NCBI GenBank assembly: GCA_039815945.1 | Contig: JBCBYI010000045.1 | Coordinates: 1 to 21,661 of the forward strand | Reading direction: 5' to 3' | DNA length: 21,661 nt | Origin: UBA11606 sp039815945 | GTDB lineage: Bacteria > Actinomycetota > Acidimicrobiia > Acidimicrobiales > Aldehydirespiratoraceae | Shown here: piece by piece, positions 1 to 7,203 of the stretch | Layout: each line of letters begins with the position of its first letter | Numbering within the stretch: the first letter of the stretch is position 1 | Notes under the pieces: generated by a model | Told to the model about the DNA's origin: nothing | The model's database searches: none | The model's input: only the letters and a program-made list of their open reading frames with translations | Translations under genes and position numbers: made by a program

Positions 1-2
1 CC

Positions 3-386
3 CTCGGGCCCGTCGCCGACGGCATCGACACCGCCGCCGATCCCGGTGTCGGTTCGCTGTGGCTGGAAGCGACCCTGGCGGCGACGTTCGGCGTCGGGAT
101 CCAGGCGGCGTTGTTCCGCATGATCCCGATCACGTTCATGGCCGGCTTCACGGTGTGGACGGTGTCGCGTCGGCGATGGGCGGCGATCTACGCCCCGATC
201 GTGTTCCTGTTCGTCCACATCGGTGGACAGCGCGAGGGCGATTCCAGCACCGTCGACTGGGCGACGACCCTGTCGCTGTTCCTGCTGTTCGGTCTGACGT
301 CGGTGCTGTTCTGGGCCTACTGGCGCAACCGGGATCGGGCCGACACTGCGGCCGCGCCGCCGCCAGTCGACGCCGGGCAGCGCTGA
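3..386 (+). CDS. C-terminal part of an unidentified multi-pass membrane protein
   Basis: The reading frame is open from the left window edge and ends at TGA (384-386), so the gene is cut at its 5' end. The visible 127 residues hold about three hydrophobic segments: around the LAATFGVGIQAALF stretch, around IYAPIVFLFVHI, and around LSLFLLFGLTSVLFWAY. Short basic loops (SRRRW) separate them, and a proline-rich hydrophilic tail ends the protein. The conserved-looking IPITFMAG turn after the first helix resembles C-terminal regions of several actinobacterial polytopic membrane proteins, but I cannot name the family. It is an integral membrane protein by sequence; its function is unknown. It converges on the small minus-strand gene that ends 4 bases downstream. 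Confidence 0.6.
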   Translation, partial: LGPVADGIDTAADPGVGSLWLEATLAATFGVGIQAALFRMIPITFMAGFTVWTVSRRRWAAIYAPIVFLFVHIGGQREGDSSTVDWATTLSLFLLFGLTSVLFWAYWRNRDRADTAAAPPPVDAGQR

Positions 387-390
387 CGAG

Positions 391-732
391 TCAGTCGCCG
401 GGTTCTTCGGGCATCCACCTGTTCCGGGCGGCCTCCGCCGTCGTCTGCCAATCGGCGAGGGCGGAGATGAACGACCCGATGTCGGAGTCTGCGTCGGCCT
501 GTCGGGCGGTGACCTCCATGTCGGCCAGGAAATCGCCCAGTCGGTGTGGCGGCAGATCGCGGATCCACTCGCCGAGATCCTGCTGCTCAGCCGCCACGAG
601 ATGATCGAGCACGGCGGTGAGATCGACGATGACCGATGTCGCCTCGGATTCGCTGGCGGTGTCGGCGAGCGCCCGCCGGCATCGATCGATCACGTCCTCC
701 ACGAAAGCCGGCGTGACCGGGGGGCGGGCCAT
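391..732 (-). CDS. small helical protein of unknown function (113 aa)
   Basis: I do not recognise this protein. It has 113 residues, is acidic and alanine-rich, and is predicted mostly alpha-helical with no membrane segment, signal peptide or cysteine. The central part (about 37-70, with VIVDLTAVLDHLVAAEQQ) looks amphipathic. The start ATG at 732 is the first in frame and has no good Shine-Dalgarno sequence before it. It lies downstream of the carboxylesterase gene on the same strand, with 84 bases between, and could be the last gene of that run. Coding is supported by strand-consistent codon use and by the lack of a better overlapping frame. Confidence 0.6.
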   Translation of the reverse strand: MARPPVTPAFVEDVIDRCRRALADTASESEATSVIVDLTAVLDHLVAAEQQDLGEWIRDLPPHRLGDFLADMEVTARQADADSDIGSFISALADWQTTAEAARNRWMPEEPGD

Positions 733-816
733 GGGCGGAGCCTACGCCTGATCGGGCGCGCTGGTCGTGGGCCCGAGCAGGGAGGAGACGCGGCGCCGTC
801 GCACGAGCGCCGACGT

Positions 817-1452
817 TCAGAGCACGCTCGCGAGCCAGGCGCGGGCATCGATCATCATCTCGATGGTCTGGCTGTGGGCCATCTCGTAGGCATGGTGATC
901 GAGGTTCCACCCGCCGGACTGGAGCGTCGAGATGACCTCGGCCGGGGCGTCGGAGCCGATGACCGGATCCTTCGTGCCCCACTGGAAGAGTGCGGGACGG
1001 CCGCCGCCGTCGGCGAGATCGAACTCGATGCCGGACGCGTCGGGCAGGCCGCAGCAGATCGCCCAGACGCCGGCGTAGCGGGGCGCCCCCGGCTTGCCGG
1101 CGAGGGCGAGGGAGAGGAAGCCGCCCTGGCTGAAGCCGCCGACCACACATCGTTCGAGGGGCACGCCGGCCTTGTCGGCCTCCTCGGCGATGAAGCCCTC
1201 GAGCTGCTCGAGCGAGGGGGTGAATTGGCTCCAGTCATGCTCGAAGGTCTGGACGTCGATCGTCCACCAACCGGCGCCGTCGCCGTCGGGCATGTCGATC
1301 GGGCCGCGGGGCGCGATCGCCGTGAAGCGTTCATCGGGATCGACCAGCGGCACGTACGACGCCAGATGATGCTGTTCGGCCGTGTAGCCGTGCATGAGGA
1401 AGAGGAGACGGTCGGCGCCGTCGCGATCGATGCGGTATTGGGTCAGCGACAT
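817..1452 (-). CDS. phospholipase/carboxylesterase-type alpha/beta hydrolase
   Basis: A 211-residue serine hydrolase of the phospholipase/carboxylesterase (abhydrolase_2, PF02230) type. Members of this family cleave short carboxylic or thioesters in the cytoplasm. The nucleophile elbow GFSQGG places the catalytic Ser at about 108. GTKDP gives Asp about 162, and the AYEMAHS segment gives His about 193, a complete triad in the usual order. HGYTA near residue 21 forms the oxyanion loop. Length matches the family (about 200-220). I chose ATG 1452, because the frame upstream of it overlaps the end of the preceding gene and reads as low-quality sequence; the RBS is weak. The gene follows the PH/zinc-ribbon gene by 26 bases, so cotranscription is likely. 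The natural substrate cannot be told. Confidence 0.87.
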   Translation of the reverse strand: MSLTQYRIDRDGADRLLFLMHGYTAEQHHLASYVPLVDPDERFTAIAPRGPIDMPDGDGAGWWTIDVQTFEHDWSQFTPSLEQLEGFIAEEADKAGVPLERCVVGGFSQGGFLSLALAGKPGAPRYAGVWAICCGLPDASGIEFDLADGGGRPALFQWGTKDPVIGSDAPAEVISTLQSGGWNLDHHAYEMAHSQTIEMMIDARAWLASVL

Positions 1453-1478
1453 GGGGGGAGTCTGGCATCCCCGGCGGG

Positions 1479-1988
1479 CTAGAGGAACTCCCCGCAGAAG
1501 CGGCACTTGATCGCCGCCACCTTGATCATCTCCGCGCAGTACGGGCACCGACGCTCGGCGTCGGGATCGGGCGCGTCCGCCGACGCGGTGCCGGCGACGG
1601 TGCGCAGGGACGAGGCGATCCTCTGCGCTCCCGCGGTCATGTTGTCGATCGTGACGGCACCCGTGGGGGTCGTCATCGTGAGCGTCGACTGAAACTTTCC
1701 CTCGAGCAGGTCGACGGCGGTCACGGCGTCGTGGGGGTACGCAGCGACCGAGGTCTCCGCGCCGAGCGCCGCAACCGCTTGTCCGACCACGATCACCCGG
1801 CGGTCGGTGACCACGAGGTAGCCGAGCCCGTTCCCGACCTTGCCCTTCGCCGCGTCGAGGATCTGCTCGTCAGGTCCCAACTCGTCCATCAGGGCGCTGT
1901 AGGGGCGCCGACTGGTGAAGCCCGACTTGATACCGCGGCCTATCATGAAGCGGTCGAAGCCCTCGTCGTTGCGGGTCAGGCCAGGCAT
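1479..1988 (-). CDS. bacterial PH-domain protein with C-terminal zinc ribbon
   Basis: A 169-residue protein in two parts. Residues about 30-130 look like a small beta-sandwich of the bacterial PH (bPH/YokE-like) type: GYLVVTDRRVIVVG is the characteristic strand pair, followed by an IDNM...ASSLR helix. A short linker rich in A, D and P leads to a C-terminal zinc ribbon with CPYC (148-151) and CRFC (162-165), of the kind found at the end of many short actinobacterial proteins. There is no membrane segment. Such proteins often bind other proteins or membranes, but the role here is unknown. The start ATG at 1988 lies 25 bases after the aconitase stop, so it may be read from the same transcript. 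Confidence 0.8.
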   Translation of the reverse strand: MPGLTRNDEGFDRFMIGRGIKSGFTSRRPYSALMDELGPDEQILDAAKGKVGNGLGYLVVTDRRVIVVGQAVAALGAETSVAAYPHDAVTAVDLLEGKFQSTLTMTTPTGAVTIDNMTAGAQRIASSLRTVAGTASADAPDPDAERRCPYCAEMIKVAAIKCRFCGEFL

Positions 1989-2013
1989 CGGTCATCCCCG
2001 GGGTGCCGGGGGC

Positions 2014-4812
2014 TCAGCGCCCGATCGAGACCGGGGTGGCGGTCAGCTCTTCGGTCGGTGGCTCGAAGCGGGTGAGGTCGATGCCGTCGACGGCGGCCTT
2101 GTACTCCTCGATGGTGGGCGTGCGGCCCAGCACCGACGACAACACGACGACGGGTGTCGAGGCGAGCAGCGACTCGCCCTTCTTCTCGTCGGAGTCACGC
2201 ACGACCCGGCCCTGGAAGAGGCGGGTCGAGGTGGCCATCACGGTGTCGCCCGGCTCGGCCTTCTCCTGGTTGCCCATGCAGAGATTGCAGCCCGGACGCT
2301 CCAGGTAGAGGATGTTCTCGTAGCCGGTGCGAGCGACGTTCTTCGGATCGGTGTCGTCGAACTCGAAGCCGGCGTAGCGGCTGAGCAGCTCCCAGTCGCC
2401 CTCGGCCTTGAGCTCGTCGACGATGTTGTACGTCGGGGGCGCAACCACCAGCGGCGCCTGGAACTCGACTTCGCCGTGCTGGGCCTCGAGGTTGCGCAGC
2501 ATCTGGGCGAGGATCTTCATGTCGCCCTTGTGCACCATGCACGAGCCGACGAAGCCGAGGTCGACCTTCTTGGTGCCCTCGTAGTGCGACAGCTCACGGA
2601 TGGTGTCGTGGGTGTAGCGCTTCGACGGGTCGTCGTTGTTGACGTCGGGATCGGCGATCATCGGCTCGTCGATCTGGTCGAGGTCGACGGTGAACTCGGC
2701 GTAGTACTTCGCATCGGCGTCGGGTGCGAGCGGCGGCCGCTCGCCGCTCTCGATCTCGGCGATGCGGGCGTTGGCCCGGTCGACGAGGCCCTGGAGCACG
2801 GCGTTGGCGTTGTCCATGCCCTTGTCGATCATCACCTGGATGCGATCGCGGGCGATCACGAGCGATTCGACGAGGGTCGCACCGTCGGAGATGTTGATCG
2901 ACGCCTTGGCCTTCATCTCGGCGGTCCAGTCGGTGAAGGTGAACGCCTGATCGGAGGCGAGGGTGCCGATGTGGACCTCGATCACGCGGCCTTGGAACAC
3001 GTTCTCGCCGTCGAACTCCTCGAGCATCTGCGCCTGGGTGGCGTGCACGACGTCGCGGAAGTCCATGTGCGACCGCATGTCGCCCTTGAAGGTGACCTTG
3101 ACCGATTCGGGGATCGGCATCGACGCCTCGCCGGTGGCGAGCGCGAGGGCGACCGTGCCGGAGTCGGCGCCGAAGGCGACGCCCTTCGACATGCGGGTGT
3201 GGGAGTCGCCGCCGATGATGATCGCCCAGTCGTCGACAGTGATGTCGTTGAGGACCTTGTGGATCACGTCGGTCATCGGGGCGTACTCGTGCTCGGGGTC
3301 GCGAGCGGTGATCAACCCGAAGTCGTTCATGAACTTCATGAGCCGCGGGATGTTCTCCTGCGCCCTCGTGTCCCACACCGAGGCGGTGTGGCAGCCCGAC
3401 TGGTAGCCGGCGTCGACGATGGGCGAGATGACGGTCGACGCCATCATCTCGAGCTCCTGGGAGGTCATCAGGCCGGTGGTGTCCTGCGAGCCGACGATGT
3501 TGACCCTGACGCGGACGTCCGAGCCGGCGTGGAGCGTGGCGCCCGAGGTGCCGACCGCGTTGCGGTTGAAGATCTTCTCGACGGCGGTGAGGCCCTGCCC
3601 CTCGTGGGAGACCTCCTCGGACGGGGCGAACACCGCCGGGGTGTCGATGCCGAGCGTGTTGGCGGCGAAGGTCTGGAGCTTCTTGCCGAAAACGATGGCG
3701 TAGGAGCCGCCCGCCCTCATGAACTCGACCTTCTGGGGCGTGAACGCCGACGAGATGTCCATGACCTCGGCGCCGTCGACGGTGTGCAGCGTCTTGGTGG
3801 CGGTGTTGATCGTGAAGACGGTGCCGGTGTCGATCGAGTAGGTCTGCTCGAGCACCGCCTCGCCCTCGTCGTCGACGATGAGTTCGCCGTCGGCGTCGAA
3901 CTGGGTGACCCAGTTCTTCAGGTCGAGACCGATACCGCCGGTCACCCCGACGGTGGTGAGGAAGATCGGGGAGATGCCGTTGGTGCCACCGACGATCGGG
4001 GCGTAGTTGATGAACGGCACGTACTCGCTGGCCTGCTTGCCGATCCACAGGGCGACGTTGTTGACACCCGACATGCGCGACGAGCCCACGCCCATCGTGC
4101 CCTTCTCAGCGACGAGCAGGACCCGCTTGTCGGGGTGGGCGGCCTGGAGGTCGAGCAGGGCCTGCTGCTGTTCCTTGTCATGTTCGAACATGCTCTGGCC
4201 GTGAAGCTCACGGTCGGAGCGGGAGTGGGCGTCGGCACCCGGGGAGAGGAGGTCGGTGGAGATGTCGCCGATGCCAGCGACGAAGGTGACGACCTCGATC
4301 TCGTCGTCGATGTCGGGCAGCTCGGTGAAGAACTCGGCGTTGGCGTAGCTCTGCAGCAACTCGGTGACGAGTGCGTTGCCGGCCTGGTGGGCCTCGGCCA
4401 GTCGGGCCATGTCGGCCTCGTAGAGGAAGACCTGGGTCTTGAGCACGTCGGCCGCCTGGCGGGCGACCGAGTCGTCATCGCCGAGGAGGAGGTCGAGCAG
4501 CACCTCGATCGACGGGCCGCCCTTCATGTGCGACAGCTGCTCGAACGCCGACTCGGCGGTGAGACCCTCGATCGTGCGGGCGCCGGTGACGACGTCCTTG
4601 AGCACCTGGGCCTTGAGACCGGCGGCGCTCGTCGTGCCGGGCAAGACGTTGGTGATGAAGAAGTCGAGGCAGTCGGCCCGATGCGCGCTGTCGGCGTCGG
4701 ACATGTGGGCGACGACCTCGGTGAGGAGGTCGGCACCGTCGATCGGCTTGGGGTGCAGGCCGTGGGCCTTTCGGTCCTCGATCTCGGTCAGGTAGTCGTC
4801 GTACAAGCTCAT
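2014..4812 (-). CDS. acnB: aconitate hydratase B (bifunctional aconitase / 2-methylisocitrate dehydratase)
   Basis: AcnB interconverts citrate and isocitrate through cis-aconitate (TCA cycle) and in many bacteria also handles 2-methylisocitrate in propionate breakdown. The order is the AcnB one: N-terminal HEAT-like domain (about 1-160), swivel domain (DLLSPGADAHSRSD near 188-200, GVGSSRMSGVNN near 241-252), then the catalytic part with GSQDTTG (441), CHTASVWD (474) and GGDSHTR (534). The 4Fe-4S ligands are Cys758 (VGSCMVHKGD) and Cys842/Cys845 (PGCNLCMGN). At 932 residues it is longer than the E. coli enzyme (865). About 25 of the extra residues lie between Cys758 and Cys842. Start ATG 4812 (MSLYDDY) has GCGAGG about 8 bases upstream; an upstream ATG at 4875 would add an unlikely arginine- and proline-rich leader. 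Confidence 0.96.
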   Translation of the reverse strand: MSLYDDYLTEIEDRKAHGLHPKPIDGADLLTEVVAHMSDADSAHRADCLDFFITNVLPGTTSAAGLKAQVLKDVVTGARTIEGLTAESAFEQLSHMKGGPSIEVLLDLLLGDDDSVARQAADVLKTQVFLYEADMARLAEAHQAGNALVTELLQSYANAEFFTELPDIDDEIEVVTFVAGIGDISTDLLSPGADAHSRSDRELHGQSMFEHDKEQQQALLDLQAAHPDKRVLLVAEKGTMGVGSSRMSGVNNVALWIGKQASEYVPFINYAPIVGGTNGISPIFLTTVGVTGGIGLDLKNWVTQFDADGELIVDDEGEAVLEQTYSIDTGTVFTINTATKTLHTVDGAEVMDISSAFTPQKVEFMRAGGSYAIVFGKKLQTFAANTLGIDTPAVFAPSEEVSHEGQGLTAVEKIFNRNAVGTSGATLHAGSDVRVRVNIVGSQDTTGLMTSQELEMMASTVISPIVDAGYQSGCHTASVWDTRAQENIPRLMKFMNDFGLITARDPEHEYAPMTDVIHKVLNDITVDDWAIIIGGDSHTRMSKGVAFGADSGTVALALATGEASMPIPESVKVTFKGDMRSHMDFRDVVHATQAQMLEEFDGENVFQGRVIEVHIGTLASDQAFTFTDWTAEMKAKASINISDGATLVESLVIARDRIQVMIDKGMDNANAVLQGLVDRANARIAEIESGERPPLAPDADAKYYAEFTVDLDQIDEPMIADPDVNNDDPSKRYTHDTIRELSHYEGTKKVDLGFVGSCMVHKGDMKILAQMLRNLEAQHGEVEFQAPLVVAPPTYNIVDELKAEGDWELLSRYAGFEFDDTDPKNVARTGYENILYLERPGCNLCMGNQEKAEPGDTVMATSTRLFQGRVVRDSDEKKGESLLASTPVVVLSSVLGRTPTIEEYKAAVDGIDLTRFEPPTEELTATPVSIGR

Positions 4813-4863
4813 GACGTCGGCCTCGCTTCTGGGTGCTGCGGTCGTCGGGAGCGGCCCCCGACA

Positions 4864-4899
4864 CCTTCCCAGCATACCTTGTATTGAAGTTGTATTGAA
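4864..4899 (-). promoter_or_regulatory. probable acnB promoter with tandem 10-bp repeat
   Basis: On the minus strand a -35-like TTCAAT (4894-4899) is followed after exactly 17 bases by a -10-like TATGCT (4871-4876), giving a predicted start near 4864 and a leader of about 50 bases before acnB. The decamer TTGTATTGAA (plus-strand reading) occurs twice, at 4879-4888 and 4890-4899, an 11-base period that puts both copies on the same DNA face and covers the -35 and spacer. The AT-rich block stands out in a GC-rich surrounding. The repeat is seen directly; promoter use and protein binding are inferred. Confidence 0.5.
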
Positions 4900-4940
4900 C
4901 CGAGGTCGAGGGTCCCGCAGGCCGGCGCAAGCCCCTCGCG

Positions 4941-5921
4941 TCAGGCGCTGGAGACCTCGACGCCGGTCAGCTCATCGATCACCGCGAGCGCGGTGTCCTG
5001 GCGCTCGGTGTCGGTGAGATGGGCCGGGGTCGACTTGGCGAGCGGGCCGGTCATCTTCTTCGGCCGCGACGTGTAGGTCGCACCGTTCTCGTACGGGCCG
5101 CCATTGCCGGTCAAGACGTCGATGTAGCGACCGGCGCCCTGCTCGACGGGCATGTCCATGCCGACGAACCGCCCGACCTTGCGCATGACGGCGATCATGA
5201 TCTTGAACGGGCCGGTCGTGTGGCGCGCGGCGTTGGTGCTCATGTTGGCCCCCGGTGAGACGGTCACGAAGTCGATGGCACCGGGGTGGCGGCGAGCCAT
5301 CGCGCCGGACCACCAGGCCGAGAAGGCCTTGGTCGAGCTGTACTGGCGGTTGCCGTCGTACTCCGGGCCACCCTCGGCCCGGGCGAAATTGGTCATGGCC
5401 TCGGCGGGTGTCGCACCGAACGCCGAGGCCTCACCCTTGACGAAGTCGTAGACGCTCATGCCCATCGCCTTGGGGAGATCGTCGTTGGCGGCCTCGGAAC
5501 CAACCAGGACGACCACGGCACCGTCATTGACGAGCTCAGCTTCGATCAGCGCTTCGGTGATGATGTGGTGGCCGACGAGCGACGCTGCGAACGCCATCTC
5601 GATGCCGTCACTGGTCCGGTCGAGGCGGGCGGGCACCATGCCGGCGTTGAGCAGGACGGAATCGAAGCGGTCGCCCCGCTCGACGAGCTCGGCGGCGGCG
5701 CGGTTCGACGACTCGGTCTCGGCGACGTCGACGGCGAGGGTCGAGAACGGGTCGCGGCCGGTGAGCTCGACGAGTCGAGCCTGGGCGTCGTCGGCCTTGG
5801 CCTGGTTTCGCGCCGCCAGCACGATCGAGTCGTAGCCGAGCTCGGCGAGCTGTCGGGCGGCTTCGAAGCCGAGGCCGGAGTTCGCGCCGGTCACGAGGGC
5901 GGTGCGGGTGGGAGTGCTCAT
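4941..5921 (-). CDS. short-chain dehydrogenase/reductase (SDR family)
   Basis: A 326-residue NAD(P)-dependent oxidoreductase with a Rossmann fold. TGANSGLG (11-18) is the cofactor glycine motif, LNAGM (91-95) the structural NAG motif, and Ser142 with Tyr194 and Lys198 (YSSTK) the catalytic set. The protein is longer than classical SDRs (about 250) and resembles the retinol-dehydrogenase/protochlorophyllide-reductase-like group, which has extra C-terminal segments (about 235-326). The substrate is unknown. ATG 5921 is preceded by AAAGGA at 8 bases. A perfect palindrome lies just upstream of that RBS, so the gene is probably controlled by a repressor encoded elsewhere. It is separated from acnB by the 128-base acnB promoter region. 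Confidence 0.92.
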   Translation of the reverse strand: MSTPTRTALVTGANSGLGFEAARQLAELGYDSIVLAARNQAKADDAQARLVELTGRDPFSTLAVDVAETESSNRAAAELVERGDRFDSVLLNAGMVPARLDRTSDGIEMAFAASLVGHHIITEALIEAELVNDGAVVVLVGSEAANDDLPKAMGMSVYDFVKGEASAFGATPAEAMTNFARAEGGPEYDGNRQYSSTKAFSAWWSGAMARRHPGAIDFVTVSPGANMSTNAARHTTGPFKIMIAVMRKVGRFVGMDMPVEQGAGRYIDVLTGNGGPYENGATYTSRPKKMTGPLAKSTPAHLTDTERQDTALAVIDELTGVEVSSA

Positions 5922-5936
5922 GACGGGAATCCTTTG

Positions 5937-5952
5937 TGAAACATTTGTTTCA
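5937..5952 (-). promoter_or_regulatory. perfect TetR-like operator upstream of the SDR gene
   Basis: TGAAACA, two bases, then TGTTTCA: a perfect 7+2+7 inverted repeat that ends one base before the AAAGGA ribosome binding site of the SDR gene. A -10-like CATTAT (minus strand, 5953-5958) touches it, so a bound protein would cover the transcription start. Size and symmetry fit TetR-family operators. No TetR gene is present in the window. The repeat is seen directly; the regulator class is inferred. Confidence 0.6.
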
Positions 5953-5957
5953 ATAAT

Positions 5958-5997
5958 GCCCCAGGGGCGCGGGATGCGCCATCCCCCAAATGGGGGA
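5958..5997. repeat. cluster of inverted repeats between MFS transporter and SDR genes
   Basis: Within 40 bases there are three further perfect inverted repeats: GCCCC-A-GGGGC (5958-5968), GGGATG-CGC-CATCCC (5971-5985) and TCCCCCA-AA-TGGGGGA (5982-5997). The last two share bases 5982-5985, so their hairpins exclude each other in RNA. They begin 3 bases after the transporter stop codon. No T-run follows in either direction, so they are not typical intrinsic terminators. Confidence 0.55.
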
Positions 5998-6000
5998 CGG

Positions 6001-7203
6001 TCAGGCACCCGGTGCGTGGGGGCGCATCGTGAACAGCAGCGCAGTGCCGAGCAGCCCGCTGATCAGTGCCGTCACCTGGGCGGCCGTGTGGCCCGACGCA
6101 TCGATGATCGCGCCGATCGTCGGGGGGCCGATCAGGCCGCCGACGCCGGCCGCCGTGTAGAGCGCCCCCAGGACCCCGCCCATGCCGACCACGCCGAAGC
6201 GGTCGGCGACGACGGCAGGGGAGAGCGCGATGAAGCCGCCGTAGGCGACCCCGAGCACGATCGCGAAGACGACGAGCAGGGTGTAGCTCGTGTCGGCGAC
6301 GATCCAGATCAGCAGACTCGACGCGAGCACGAGGAACGACATCCGGTAGAGCCCGATGATGCCGATCCGGGCCGCGATCGCGCCGAAGCCGAGGCGGCCG
6401 ACGATCGACGCCATGCCGATCAGGCCGAGCAGCACGGCCGCCGAGCCGGTGCCGCCGGTGCTGTCGATGTAGTCGGCCAGGAAGACGAACGGGGTGAAGA
6501 GCGTGATCGAGATGAACACCGACGAGACGTAGAGGATCCAGAAGTCGCGGCGCCCTCGGATCGCCTCCCGGATCGGCACGGGCGCGGCGCCGGTGGCGGA
6601 TGGCGGCCGGTGGGCGCCGACAGCAGCGATCGCCAGCAACACCGCGGTGACGAGCGCGAGCAGTCGGTACGCGTCTCGCCAGCCCTGGTCGTCGATCACC
6701 TGCTCGACGACCGGGACGAGCACGAGGGTGCCGGTGCCGATGCCAGCGACGGCGAGGCCGAGCGCGAGGGTGCGGCGCTGCTCGAACCAGCCGCCGACGG
6801 CGGCGACCATCGGGACATAGCAACAGGCGACGCCGAGGCCGACGCCGAGGCCGTAGGTCAGGTAGCCGGCCTGGAGGGAGTCGACCTCGGCGGTCAACAG
6901 GAGGCCGATCGTCATCGCCGTGCCGCCGAAGACGACCACCGGTCGAGGGCCGATCCGGTCGGCCACCCGGCCCGAGACGATGCCGATCATGAAGTACGCG
7001 AACGTCGTGATCGCGAAGAACAGCGCCGTCTCGGATCGATCGGTGCCGAACTCGTCGGCCATCGGGCCGAAGAACTCACCGAAGCTGTAGGCCACCCCGA
7101 ACACGGTGAACATCGCCATGAACGCCGAGGCGACGACGACCCACGAGCGCGCCGAATCGAGCTCGTGGATCGATGGGGGATCGGTGGTGGTGGACTCGCT
7201 CAG
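6001..7203 (-). CDS. MFS transporter (oxalate/formate-antiporter or monocarboxylate-type group)
   Basis: A 12-helix major facilitator protein of about 400 residues. It has the GVAYSFGEFF end of helix 1 and the YFMIGIVSGRVADRIGPRPVV motif-A region after helix 2. A GLGVGLGVACCYVP helix 4, a hydrophilic centre (HRPPSATGAAP) and a repeated second half with GRLGFGAIAARIG complete it. The group usually moves organic acid anions. The first ATG (7119) would remove about half of helix 1. The frame stays open upstream through a charged leader (LSESTTTDPPSIHELDSARS) and a full hydrophobic run, but has no ATG, GTG or TTG there. I therefore annotate from CTG at 7203, which overlaps the P450 stop as CTGA and has GAAGG 10 bases upstream. 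The alternative is a start at 7119. It probably follows the P450 in one operon and may import or export its substrate or product. Confidence 0.85.
   Translation of the reverse strand: MSESTTTDPPSIHELDSARSWVVVASAFMAMFTVFGVAYSFGEFFGPMADEFGTDRSETALFFAITTFAYFMIGIVSGRVADRIGPRPVVVFGGTAMTIGLLLTAEVDSLQAGYLTYGLGVGLGVACCYVPMVAAVGGWFEQRRTLALGLAVAGIGTGTLVLVPVVEQVIDDQGWRDAYRLLALVTAVLLAIAAVGAHRPPSATGAAPVPIREAIRGRRDFWILYVSSVFISITLFTPFVFLADYIDSTGGTGSAAVLLGLIGMASIVGRLGFGAIAARIGIIGLYRMSFLVLASSLLIWIVADTSYTLLVVFAIVLGVAYGGFIALSPAVVADRFGVVGMGGVLGALYTAAGVGGLIGPPTIGAIIDASGHTAAQVTALISGLLGTALLFTMRPHAPGA

Noticed and set aside
1996..2011. GC-rich hairpin (CCCCGG-4-CCGGGG) between acnB and the PH-domain gene
   Set aside because: Six-base all-GC palindromes are common at this base composition; there is no U-run and it may overlap the start region of the next gene. 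Not enough to call a terminator.
1915..4887. A 990-codon open frame on the plus strand, opposite acnB
   Set aside because: It is the antisense shadow of acnB in GC-rich DNA: its product is a low-complexity mix of V, G, D, E, R and H with no motif, while the minus strand gives a complete aconitase with all cluster cysteines.
6005..6015. GCACC-C-GGTGC palindrome at the 3' end of the MFS gene
   Set aside because: Short and within codons; counted as part of the general GC background rather than with the intergenic repeats.
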